Shown piece after piece: positions 31,738 through 39,875 of a stretch of DNA of 51,365 bases. The notes beneath the pieces are model-generated. The model made no database searches. It saw nothing but the letters and a program-made list of their open reading frames with translations, and was not told the origin of the DNA. The stretch is taken from positions 1-51,365 of the forward strand of contig CANQYQ010000002.1 of assembly GCA_947628155.1 (NCBI GenBank), given 5' to 3'. Made by a program: the position numbers and the translations under genes. How positions within the stretch are numbered: position 1 is the stretch's first letter; every line of letters starts with the position of its first letter. The stretch is from an uncultured Clostridia bacterium. GTDB lineage: Bacteria > Bacillota > Clostridia > UBA1381.

Positions 31738-31787
31738 ATTATGTACCTTGCGATTTCATCCGAACGAGCGGATATCCATGTATGATT

Positions 31788-32093
31788 TTAAATCTGACGG
31801 CAGCCGTCATCGCAGATCCGCGCCTCGTGTAAAACCGTTCCGTACACGCGCGCCGATATTCGCGGAGCGTAAAGGCCCGGATGTCCGCCGGAGATATCTT
31901 TTAAATCGTCCTCGTCTATTTCTCCTTCGTTTAACGCCGCGTACATATACATGTCCAATTCATCCCTATTCAGGTTTACGCCAAAATCCTTAAAAACCGC
32001 GATAATATCGTCCCGGCTCCGAGCCTTTTCAAGCTGTGATAAAAATTCCTCGTCGTTATCCAGCTCCGTTAACCTTTTTTTCTTATCGTCCAT
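31788..32093 (-). CDS. Nif11-type RiPP precursor peptide
   Basis: The 101-residue peptide has a Nif11-like leader with EEFLSQLEKARSRDDIIAVF, a GVNLNRDELDMYMY segment and the end EIDEDDLKDISGG. The double glycine at residues 69-70 is the usual cut site for C39 peptidase transporters. The core would be 31 residues, beginning HPGLYAPRISARVYG and containing one CDDGC motif (Cys94, Cys98). It lies near two NHLM-type ABC exporters. No modifying enzyme is encoded in the window. An ECF-type promoter directly precedes it. The ATG at 32093 is chosen over a TTG at 32108 because GAGGGA lies between. Confidence 0.85.
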   Translation of the reverse strand: MDDKKKRLTELDNDEEFLSQLEKARSRDDIIAVFKDFGVNLNRDELDMYMYAALNEGEIDEDDLKDISGGHPGLYAPRISARVYGTVLHEARICDDGCRQI

Positions 32094-32111
32094 ATCCGTT
32101 TCCCTCAATCA

Positions 32112-32139
32112 TATACACCGTTATGTGACAAATGTTACA
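32112..32139 (-). promoter_or_regulatory. ECF-type promoter of the precursor peptide gene
   Basis: On the minus strand TGTAACA (32133-32139), 15 bases, and TGTATA (32112-32117). The -35 element overlaps the stop codon of the preceding small gene. Confidence 0.75.
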
Positions 32140-32359
32140 TAATCCGATCGTCTTTTTTTAAATACTCCGGCAAATCGATCTCCTTGACCGCCGCCGACGC
32201 GAGCTCGAGTTCCTCCTCCGTAAGCTCACGGCTGAGCGGGCAGCACGCCTCAATCACATCGTCGAGCGCGTCTGAGCCGCCTTTTGCGCTCAGTTCCTGC
32301 ATCTGCGCTATACGTCTTAGCGCCGAAGCAATGTTTGGATAGTCGTTTATATTGATCAT
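32135..32359 (-). CDS. Small protein of the peptide operon, unknown
   Basis: The 74-residue product starts MININDYPNIASALRRIAQ and contains SRELTEEELELASAA, which resembles the end of Nif11/NHLP leaders but without a double glycine. A GGAG site precedes the ATG at 32359; the earlier ATG at 32374 has none. It has its own ECF-type promoter and lies directly upstream of the Nif11 precursor. It could be a second peptide, an immunity factor or a regulator. Nothing else is recognised in it. Confidence 0.6.
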   Translation of the reverse strand: MININDYPNIASALRRIAQMQELSAKGGSDALDDVIEACCPLSRELTEEELELASAAVKEIDLPEYLKKDDRIM

Positions 32360-32392
32360 ATTAATTATCTCCATATTGTATTTTCATTGATT

Positions 32393-32420
32393 TATACACA
32401 CATCCGACCAAAGTGTTACA
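32393..32420 (-). promoter_or_regulatory. ECF-type promoter of the small gene and peptide operon
   Basis: On the minus strand TGTAACA (32414-32420), 15 bases, and TGTATA (32393-32398), followed by AATC. It lies in the 78-bp gap behind the ABC transporter gene. Confidence 0.75.
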
Positions 32421-32437
32421 AAAAAATTCTGTTTATT

Positions 32438-34972
32438 TTACGCGAGCTGTCTGACCGCGAGTTCATAAAACAATCCGCGCCGCTCCATCAGCTCGTCATA
32501 GCTGCCCTCCTCCATGATCGCTCCTTTATCAAGAACTATCACGCGGTCGCAGTTTATGACGGCGCTTAACCGATGCGCCATAACGACCCTCGTGGCTTTA
32601 AGCTTATCAAGGCTTTCGCGAACCGTCGCCTGCGCCGCGTTATCCAACGAGCTTGTCGCCTCGTCGAAAAATAATATTCCCGGCTTCCCGGCAATGGCTC
32701 GTGCAATCAGGATTCGCTGCCGCTGTCCGCCGGATATTGCCGAGCCTGATTCGCTGACAACGGTGTGCAGTCCCATGGGCATCATGGCGATATCGTCACC
32801 GAGCCCCGCGGCGGACACCGCCGCCTTTACATGCTCCATATCCGGCGCCGCTACGGCGATGTTGTCATATATACTGCCCGATATAAGGCGGCCGTCCTGC
32901 AAAACCACGCCTATTCTTTTTCGCAGCTCACATTTATCAAGCCGTTCTATATCCTTGCGGTCGTAATATATTTTACCCTTCCACGGCGTCTCGAAGCCCA
33001 GAAGGAGCTTTAAAAGCGTCGATTTCCCGCACCCCGACGGGCCGACGATCCCCACGTATTCGCCTTCCTTTATATGTAAGGACAGATTATTCACAACGGG
33101 GCTGCCCTCGTCATAACCGAAGGTTACATTGCTCACTTCAATATCACCGCTCAAATCCCCCGGCGGCTCCGAGGTACCGTCCCGCTCCGGAACATTCTCG
33201 AATATGGGTTTGATTCTATCGTAAATCGGCTTTTGCCGGCATATTCCCGGCACGATACCGATAATCTGCCGAACCGAGCCGAAAAACGCGCCGAAGGCCG
33301 ATAAAAACGCGATAAATGAACCCATGGAAATGCTTGACCCGTTATGAACAGCACAATAATACAGCGTCAGCAAAATCAGTCCGGCCGCAGCGTCCGATAC
33401 GGTTTTTGCCAGTATGCTTATTTTCCCGCTCCGCATATTAAGCCCGCATTCACGCGTGTATGATTTAAGATATTCATACAGCGTTCTGTCCTCGATACCC
33501 GCGGCGCGTATTTTTGATATGCCGTTTATAAATTGGTACACTGTCGATTGGGTTTTTGCATTCAGCTCCATGCTCTCCTTTGAATATTTTATAACACGCA
33601 GAGACAATGATATAAATATAACGGCATATATCGCCGTCATTATAACCGCGGCCGCCGTCAGCTCAGCCGAATACCAAAGCATCGCGGACAGATACACTGC
33701 CGATAATATCCCCGACATCACGGCTGTGAAGAGAGCGCTTAACGCGCTGTTCATAAATCCGCTTACTCCCATTACGCGCCGCGCGATGTCCGCGCTGTCA
33801 TATTTCCCGAAAAAGCTGTCCGGCAAATTGAATAGCCGGCTGTACGCGGCGCTTTGCGCGTCATATTGTATATGACCGCGCATTCTAAATTCCGACAGGC
33901 TTTTGACTATCAAAAACGCGGCGTTCCCTATCAGACATGCCGATACCGCGCAGCATGCGCCAATCAGCGGGACTGACGTTCCCAGCGGTATATAAACGTC
34001 GTACAGTCTTTGATTAAGTATGGGTATCAGCAGCCCGATAACAGAGCAGACAAGCGTCAGTATGATCATCCGGAAAAAGTCCCGCGCGCGTATACCGCGC
34101 GCCGCGAATGCCGCGATGTCCTTTAGACCCATCCTTTTTTCGGCAAACGGGCGGTATATCATATATGCCTCGGACGATATTTTCATCGCCCTTTCCCTTG
34201 TCAGCACCGTCCTTTTGCCCGTAACGGGATCGTAAATATAATACCGCGACGCGTTTCTCGGCACACAGGAATACGGCTCTCCGGTTTTTTCGTCAAATAC
34301 GATAAGCGGTCCGGAATCCGTTTTGTACCAATCCTTTTGCAGCGTGACCCTTCTGCACGCGAAACGCGATAATCCCGCGATATCCGCAACCGTGGGCTTT
34401 TTCCCGCAGCACGCGGTTACCTTCTCAATCGGGGCAATACGTATATGTGCTTTTTCGCACGCATATTCCACCGCGCCGTACAACGGATCGCTCCCGGAGC
34501 GCGCCTCGCTCCGGCGTTTATTGAACAAATTATAAATTATATTCAGGCTGTCTTCATACGCCTGCTTCCGTTCGCGGCTTGTTTTATGTATAAAGCCGTC
34601 CTCTGTGACAATGTTTAATTTATAGTATTCCGCAAGACCATCCTCATAGCCTTCGTTTTCATAGCCGCGCAGATTAACCCGAGCGGCAAATTCGTCCTTT
34701 AACCCGTCCGATGCACTGTTCGGGTTTATCCGAATAACCGCCGTATCCAAGGCGGCAAGCCCGAATGCCCACTGTTGTCCGTCATAATCGGTATATTTAA
34801 AGGACGGCAGCGTTTCACCCCGCGCCGCTTCGTACAGAAACACCCTTCTCCCGTTCCCGCCGTCGGTAACCGGCACGATATAAACAAGGACCGCTCCGTC
34901 CTCGACCGTATATGTGTCCGAGGGATTTTCGCTTATATACATCGTTCCGCCGTGCAAATATTTTCTGTCCAT
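32438..34972 (-). CDS. NHLM-type ABC exporter, second subunit (no peptidase)
   Basis: This 844-residue protein has an N-terminal domain of about 300 residues without C39 peptidase motifs, then six membrane helices and an ATPase domain. The ATPase has GPSGCGKSTLLKL (Walker A), SGGQRQRILIARAI (signature) and GILFFDEATSSLD (Walker B). The long N-terminal part is typical of the NHLM bacteriocin system ATP-binding protein (TIGR03797 type). It should form a heterodimer or work with the C39-containing exporter encoded upstream. The start at 34972 is preceded by AGGAG at seven bases. It is the last gene of the sigma operon. Confidence 0.88.
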   Translation of the reverse strand: MDRKYLHGGTMYISENPSDTYTVEDGAVLVYIVPVTDGGNGRRVFLYEAARGETLPSFKYTDYDGQQWAFGLAALDTAVIRINPNSASDGLKDEFAARVNLRGYENEGYEDGLAEYYKLNIVTEDGFIHKTSRERKQAYEDSLNIIYNLFNKRRSEARSGSDPLYGAVEYACEKAHIRIAPIEKVTACCGKKPTVADIAGLSRFACRRVTLQKDWYKTDSGPLIVFDEKTGEPYSCVPRNASRYYIYDPVTGKRTVLTRERAMKISSEAYMIYRPFAEKRMGLKDIAAFAARGIRARDFFRMIILTLVCSVIGLLIPILNQRLYDVYIPLGTSVPLIGACCAVSACLIGNAAFLIVKSLSEFRMRGHIQYDAQSAAYSRLFNLPDSFFGKYDSADIARRVMGVSGFMNSALSALFTAVMSGILSAVYLSAMLWYSAELTAAAVIMTAIYAVIFISLSLRVIKYSKESMELNAKTQSTVYQFINGISKIRAAGIEDRTLYEYLKSYTRECGLNMRSGKISILAKTVSDAAAGLILLTLYYCAVHNGSSISMGSFIAFLSAFGAFFGSVRQIIGIVPGICRQKPIYDRIKPIFENVPERDGTSEPPGDLSGDIEVSNVTFGYDEGSPVVNNLSLHIKEGEYVGIVGPSGCGKSTLLKLLLGFETPWKGKIYYDRKDIERLDKCELRKRIGVVLQDGRLISGSIYDNIAVAAPDMEHVKAAVSAAGLGDDIAMMPMGLHTVVSESGSAISGGQRQRILIARAIAGKPGILFFDEATSSLDNAAQATVRESLDKLKATRVVMAHRLSAVINCDRVIVLDKGAIMEEGSYDELMERRGLFYELAVRQLA

Positions 34973-34982
34973 ATACTGTCTC

Positions 34983-37127
34983 CTATATATTTTTTATCAG
35001 CGCCCTATACTCGCCCTCGCTCCCGGCCAGCTCATCATGCGTACCGCGCTGTACTATTTTACCGTGACGCATAACAATTATCCTGTCGCAGCCGCGTATC
35101 GCGCTCAATCTGTGCGCAATGACAACGCATGTACAGCCGCGCCGCTTTATATTATCGAGGATCTTCTTCTCGACTATCGGATCGAGCGCGCTCGTGGCTT
35201 CATCCATAATCAATATCGACGGATTTGTCGTCAGTGCACGCGCGATCTCAAGGCGCTGCCTTTGTCCGCTCGAAAAATTTGACGCGCCCTCGGCGAGAAC
35301 GGAATCGTACGCTCCCGGCCGCGCGGTGATTATATCGTGGATACAAGCGTCCTTGGCGGCGCGAATCATGTCGGCTTCGAGTATGCCGGTGTTCCACATC
35401 GTAAGATTATCCCGGATCGTGCCCGAAAACAAAGTGATATCCTGACTTACCGTGGAAACGCTCGCGCAGATCACACTTTTTGGCAGCTTATTTAACGGAA
35501 CTCCGTCCATAAGTATTTCCCCATCCCATGGCTGATACAGGCCGCCGATAAGCTTCGCGACCGTGGATTTGCCGCATCCTGACGCTCCGACAATGGCTAT
35601 TGAGCCGCCGCTGTTCACTTTAAAGCTGAAATCGTCTATCAGCGGTGCGGCAAGGCCGCTGTAGCCGAACGATACGTCTCGCAGCTCCACATCACCGGAC
35701 AGCTTCGTTTGCATGGGGATTTTTCCGCTGTCGTCAAACTTTTTATCCGTAGGATAATTCATTATGTCCTCGGCTCTGCTCATGTCGGCTTTTAGCATCT
35801 GGATTTTATTAACAAATCCTACCATGGAATTTATCGGCCCCACAAATGAAACGAATAATAAGCCGAACGCGGCAAGCATGCCCGCCGTCATATCTCCGCG
35901 CATTACAAACAATCCGCCCGCCATGAGCACAAGAACGGCGGATACGGATTCGGTTACCGCCGGAATTATATTCATAAGAACCTGCAGACGATTTAATTTC
36001 TGCTCGATCGCTATATTTTCGGCATAGCTTCCGAGAATGCGGCCGGCATATTCATTTTCAAACCCCGACGCCTTCAGCGTGTCGATAATATTAATTCCCG
36101 CGTAAACAACGCCCGCCGTTTTGCCGCGGTCCTGCTGTAATTTTATGGTGATATCCGAGATCGCCCCGGTGCCGATACGGACGGCCACTGCACCGACCGC
36201 CGCGTTTATAACGCATATCGCGGCCAGCGCCGGATTATACGCCGTCATTAGAATAAGATAAAATACGGCCGTTATAATGCCGAGCGCGCCCGATGCGAGC
36301 TCGCCCGCGAGAAAATCGCCTATATTGTTATTGCCGTCAACCCTATTCGAAAGATCACCCGCATATCTTTGGTCGAAAAACTCGATGGGAAGCCGAAATA
36401 AATGGAATAAAAATTTATGCGCCGAGACAAGGATCATCTTATTCCGCAGCCGCTGCAAAATGACGTTTCCGTAAAACGCGAGTACGCCGTTTAAAATAAT
36501 GACCGACAGCATAACCACGGCGAAGCACGGAAACCATCCGATATTCGCGCCCGCAAATATATCGTCTAAGAAAATCCGCAGCAGAATCGGTATCATTATT
36601 CCCGGTATGACAAGCAAAAGCCCAAAGCATATAAGCTTTGAAACCGTGGGAAATTGCCCGCTCAATCTGCCGCGTATTTGGCGGTAAAATGAATTTTCCG
36701 TTTTTTCCTTTATAAATTTGTCCGTAGGCGCAAATGTCAGCACAACGCCGGTAAAGCCTTTGTCCAATTCCTCGATCGTAATCCTCCGCCGTCCCACGGC
36801 GGGATCGTTTAAATATACATACCCGCGCTTTATGCCCTCATAAACCACAAAATGATTGAAATTCCAATGTATGATACACGGCGGCTTAAGCTCAAGCAAT
36901 CCCTTTAATTCCTTTCGGTAGCCGTGGCATTCGAGTCCGTGTTTCTTGGCCGCGCGCATGATATTACCGGCGCTGCACCCGTCTCTTGATACTCCGGTCT
37001 CCACCCTCATCCGCTCTAACGCCATGCTTTTTCCGTAATACGAAAATATAATCGCCAGAGACGCCGCGCCGCATTCCGCCGCCTCCATCTGATATACCGC
37101 GGGCGTTTTAACAAAATTACTTTTCAT
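34983..37127 (-). CDS. NHLM-type peptidase-containing ABC exporter
   Basis: The 714-residue membrane protein has an N-terminal C39 peptidase with the catalytic Cys19 (QMEAAECGAAS), His92 (NFNHFVVYEG) and Asp108 (YLNDP). Six membrane helices follow, then an ATPase domain with GASGCGKSTVAKL (Walker A), NFSSGQRQRLEIARAL (signature) and ILIMDEATSALD. It cuts double-glycine leaders and exports the core, matching the GG-ending Nif11 leader nearby (TIGR03796 type). The catalytic residues are all intact. It starts right at the HlyD-like gene's stop. Confidence 0.93.
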   Translation of the reverse strand: MKSNFVKTPAVYQMEAAECGAASLAIIFSYYGKSMALERMRVETGVSRDGCSAGNIMRAAKKHGLECHGYRKELKGLLELKPPCIIHWNFNHFVVYEGIKRGYVYLNDPAVGRRRITIEELDKGFTGVVLTFAPTDKFIKEKTENSFYRQIRGRLSGQFPTVSKLICFGLLLVIPGIMIPILLRIFLDDIFAGANIGWFPCFAVVMLSVIILNGVLAFYGNVILQRLRNKMILVSAHKFLFHLFRLPIEFFDQRYAGDLSNRVDGNNNIGDFLAGELASGALGIITAVFYLILMTAYNPALAAICVINAAVGAVAVRIGTGAISDITIKLQQDRGKTAGVVYAGINIIDTLKASGFENEYAGRILGSYAENIAIEQKLNRLQVLMNIIPAVTESVSAVLVLMAGGLFVMRGDMTAGMLAAFGLLFVSFVGPINSMVGFVNKIQMLKADMSRAEDIMNYPTDKKFDDSGKIPMQTKLSGDVELRDVSFGYSGLAAPLIDDFSFKVNSGGSIAIVGASGCGKSTVAKLIGGLYQPWDGEILMDGVPLNKLPKSVICASVSTVSQDITLFSGTIRDNLTMWNTGILEADMIRAAKDACIHDIITARPGAYDSVLAEGASNFSSGQRQRLEIARALTTNPSILIMDEATSALDPIVEKKILDNIKRRGCTCVVIAHRLSAIRGCDRIIVMRHGKIVQRGTHDELAGSEGEYRALIKNI

Positions 37128-37901
37128 CTACTCCGCCTCCGTATCAAAAACAGGCAATAATTTGGATATCGGCGCGGATTCGCCCGTTATCACTCTTACG
37201 TCCGTTAATGTTCCGTCGCTCATATCCGCGTCTAAAGCAAGTACGACAGACACAGCCGGGACTGGAATATACCCTGCCAAACCGCTGTTATCCCCGATAA
37301 GCGCCTCGATGTCGGCCTGTGACGTTACATAATCGTCTACCCCGACAACCTCCGCCTCTATGCGTCCGTATTTTTTCGCGTCAGGCAAAACAGGCGTGAC
37401 TGCCGCGCGCATTCCGGTCTGTATTTTTTTCCCGGATCCAATAGGCAAAAAGGCTATTATAACCTTTCCGTCTTCCGTATCGGGAGAAAGCTTCGCAACC
37501 GCGTCATATTTGTCGACAGCGTCTCCGGGCGCGGCGCATACTGTCGTTACCGCACCGCTTTGCGAAGAGTAAATCCTCTCCTCTTCCCCGCCCCGCGTTC
37601 TTATCACTCCTATAACGCCGCCGCTTTCTACCGTTTCACCGACGGTTACGCCGCACTCCGCTAACACCCCGGCAATCGGAGAACGCGCGGTTAAAGAATC
37701 ATGTCCGTTTACAATAATTCCTTTGAACTCGACAGTCTCAATAAGACTACCGGTAAACGACCATATTATAAAGGCGGCAATTATAATTGCCGCGCCGATT
37801 ATGATCAGCCATGACGCGGGCGGCGTTACGGCGATCGTCCTATCCAGCTGCTCCGGCGACGATAGCTTCTCCAGAGCTGATTTCCTGAAAATACTGCTCA
37901 T
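37128..37901 (-). CDS. HlyD-like membrane fusion protein of the NHLM exporter
   Basis: The 257-residue protein has one membrane helix near residues 33-50 (WLIIIGAAIIIAAFIIWSFT) and then biotinyl-lipoyl-like beta segments (SPIAGVLAECGVTVGETVES). It is the periplasmic-adaptor equivalent (NHLM secretion protein, TIGR03794 type) that works with the two ABC exporters in Gram-positive bacteria. Its start overlaps the sigma gene's stop by one base (TAATG), and its stop abuts the C39 exporter gene, so the four genes form one operon. Confidence 0.85.
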   Translation of the reverse strand: MSSIFRKSALEKLSSPEQLDRTIAVTPPASWLIIIGAAIIIAAFIIWSFTGSLIETVEFKGIIVNGHDSLTARSPIAGVLAECGVTVGETVESGGVIGVIRTRGGEEERIYSSQSGAVTTVCAAPGDAVDKYDAVAKLSPDTEDGKVIIAFLPIGSGKKIQTGMRAAVTPVLPDAKKYGRIEAEVVGVDDYVTSQADIEALIGDNSGLAGYIPVPAVSVVLALDADMSDGTLTDVRVITGESAPISKLLPVFDTEAE

Positions 37902-38431
37902 TATATATAATCCTCCGGTTTAAATCCCCTATCGGCAAAATATTCGGACAGCTTTTGCAGCGCCCTCATAGAAATAACGCGGACGTTGCCCGCCGTAGTG
38001 TTCAGCTCGGACGCTATTTCGCTCGTTGACATATTATAAAAAAACTTCAAAACGATCGCTCTTCTGTATCTCTCGGATAACGTGTTAAGAGCGTCGGCGA
38101 TAGTATTTCGGCATTCCTGCAGAGACGCCGCGTCAAGCATTATGGAGTCCGCAGAGTCCGACGCAAGCTCCTCATTGTCTATATCGACCGTTACCTTCCT
38201 GTCTCTGTAATAATTCTTGAGCCTGTTCTCGGTTATCTTAAACAGCCACGTCTTTACCGAGGCCTTGCTGCTGTCGTAAGAAGAATAGCATTTGAACGCT
38301 TTGAAAAATATATCGCTTGTTATATCCTCCGCGGTACTGCTGTTATTAATTTTTTTGAATACATATCTGTAAACCGGGGTATAGTAATCTCTATACACCT
38401 GTTCAAAATCTGATTTTTCCGCTGATACCAT
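37901..38431 (-). CDS. ECF-family RNA polymerase sigma factor
   Basis: The 176-residue protein has region 2 (FEQVYRDYYTPVYRYVFKKI; AEDITSDIFFKAF; TWLFKITENRLKNYYR) and region 4 (LSERYRRAIVLKFFYNMSTS; EIASELNTTAGNVRVISMRA). It lacks region 1, as ECF factors do. It directly precedes the exporter genes. No anti-sigma factor with a membrane domain is adjacent. The ATG at 38431 is chosen because conserved sequence begins there; the spacing to GGGAGAGG is long, so the start is less certain. It is the likely reader of the TGTAACA-N15-TGTAT promoters. Confidence 0.9.
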   Translation of the reverse strand: MVSAEKSDFEQVYRDYYTPVYRYVFKKINNSSTAEDITSDIFFKAFKCYSSYDSSKASVKTWLFKITENRLKNYYRDRKVTVDIDNEELASDSADSIMLDAASLQECRNTIADALNTLSERYRRAIVLKFFYNMSTSEIASELNTTAGNVRVISMRALQKLSEYFADRGFKPEDYI

Positions 38432-38537
38432 AGAAATTATTATTCCTCTCCCTGTACATATCCGTCTTAAAACGCGGCGCGAAAGCATATGAATACGTGT
38501 AAAGTAATTTCGCGGCGCGTAACAGATACAATTATAT

Positions 38538-38575
38538 CATATTTTACCATATTTCTACAAAAAATACAATGTTAC
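38538..38575 (-). promoter_or_regulatory. Possible sigma-A promoter of the sigma/exporter operon
   Basis: On the minus strand TTGTAT and TAAAAT are separated by 17 bases, with an alternative TATAAT box just behind. The ECF-type motif was not found here. The rest of 38432-38709 is AT-rich and shows no gene. Confidence 0.4.
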
Positions 38576-38709
38576 GCCGTCTGTTTTAATTGTTGAGAAT
38601 GTAGAAATTTTGAACGGTAATTTGGGCATTTTGCGTAAAACACATGTATCGCCGGTATAATCTTATATCCCGGACAAATAATCCGGCCCGCCGGATCTAT
38701 CGCGCGGTA

Positions 38710-38741
38710 CAGAAAAAGTCCGCGTATAAAAGCGGACTTTT
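38710..38741 (-). terminator. Terminator behind the macrodomain gene
   Basis: GAAAAAGTCCGC pairs perfectly with GCGGACTTTTTC around eight bases, beginning two bases after the stop of the macrodomain gene. T-rich ends on both sides make it usable in both directions. Confidence 0.8.
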
Positions 38742-38742
38742 T

Positions 38743-39795
38743 CTATACTCCGATCAACGGCTGGTCGAATTGGAACAGAACCTCGTTTATCTCAAAAATA
38801 TTATAGTTTTTCCTTTCGATAAAATATTCTATGATTATATCAAATTTATTGCTGTGCGTGAGCGAGTACCCGGCGCGGCCGACTAAATCACGCGCGCCGT
38901 CCCAGTCAAGCTTAAGCGCGACCGCGAACGCCACCGCGGTCACCTTGCTCGGCTTATATTCGCGGTTATTACGGATCTTTGAAAACAGCTTCCTATCGAT
39001 ATTCGCCCGTTTGTACACCTGCGCGTCGGTCATACCGCTTTCGTCTATCAATTTTAATAACCGTTCCGAAAACGACGCGTCCATTTCCTTTATCAGGTCG
39101 TCGATATTCCTCGCGCTTTGAAGTGTTCCCGCGCGTCTGAACACGCCCGGCTTTTTAGGCTGAGCAAGCTTCGGCGCGGCAAGCTTTGGCGGCTCGGCAT
39201 AATACGCCGGCGGCGGCGAAAATGTAGTATCAACGGCCGAATCCAAGCAGGCGCGGCGGGAATGATCCGCGAGCCTTTTATCTATAAACTCCGCAACGTC
39301 AGAGAAAAGCCCGCCGCCTCCGCCAAATCCACTCTTATCGTAGATTACAAGATATACGTCCATATCGTTGTTTTCGAGGAAATCGGAAACGGCTCTTACC
39401 GCGATATGGAGCGCTTCCATTTTCGGATAGCCGAAGACGCCCGAGGATATAAGCGGGAACGCGATCGATCTTACGCGCTTGAGCTTAGCCAGGTTCAAGC
39501 TTGATCGATAGCATGAATAAAGCAGCTCCGCCTCGTTATTGCGCCCATCGGTATAAACCGGGCCGGGGGTGTGGATTATATATTTAGCTTTTAAATTATA
39601 TCCCTTTGTTATAACGGCTCTTCCCGTATCGCAGTGTCCTATCCTCCGGCACGCGGCTCCAAGCTTATCATATCCCGCCGCCGCGAATATAGCTCCGCAT
39701 ACTCCGCCGCCCGGCGCTAAGGATGTATTGGCGGCGTTGACAACAGCGTCGGTCTCGGTTTTTGTTATATCGCCGCATATTATTTTAAAAGGCAT
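38743..39795 (-). CDS. Macrodomain protein with C-terminal helical DNA-binding-like domain
   Basis: The 350-residue protein starts with an Appr-1''-p/O-acetyl-ADP-ribose macrodomain (MPFKIICGDITKTETDAVVN, NTSLAPGGGVCGAIFAAAG, SIAFPLISSGVFGYPKMEAL), which binds ADP-ribose or related nucleotides. A proline-rich linker follows. Residues about 240-350 form a helical domain (DAQVYKRANIDRKLFSKIRN) like the XRE-type domain seen in many Clostridia macro proteins. It lies alone between the sigma operon and the TIR operon. Since TIR enzymes make ADP-ribose products, a reader or eraser role is possible, but this is inference. Confidence 0.85.
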   Translation of the reverse strand: MPFKIICGDITKTETDAVVNAANTSLAPGGGVCGAIFAAAGYDKLGAACRRIGHCDTGRAVITKGYNLKAKYIIHTPGPVYTDGRNNEAELLYSCYRSSLNLAKLKRVRSIAFPLISSGVFGYPKMEALHIAVRAVSDFLENNDMDVYLVIYDKSGFGGGGGLFSDVAEFIDKRLADHSRRACLDSAVDTTFSPPPAYYAEPPKLAAPKLAQPKKPGVFRRAGTLQSARNIDDLIKEMDASFSERLLKLIDESGMTDAQVYKRANIDRKLFSKIRNNREYKPSKVTAVAFAVALKLDWDGARDLVGRAGYSLTHSNKFDIIIEYFIERKNYNIFEINEVLFQFDQPLIGV

Positions 39796-39875
39796 CGTTC
39801 TGCCCTCCCATAATGAATCTATATAGATTATATCATAACCGCGCCGCTTATATCAAGCCGCAAAGGAGGCGCGGG

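Noticed and set aside
38538-38640. Autoregulatory ECF-type site before the sigma gene
   Set aside because: GTAAC-like words exist but none has the 15-base spacing to TGTAT, so I call only a weak sigma-A promoter.
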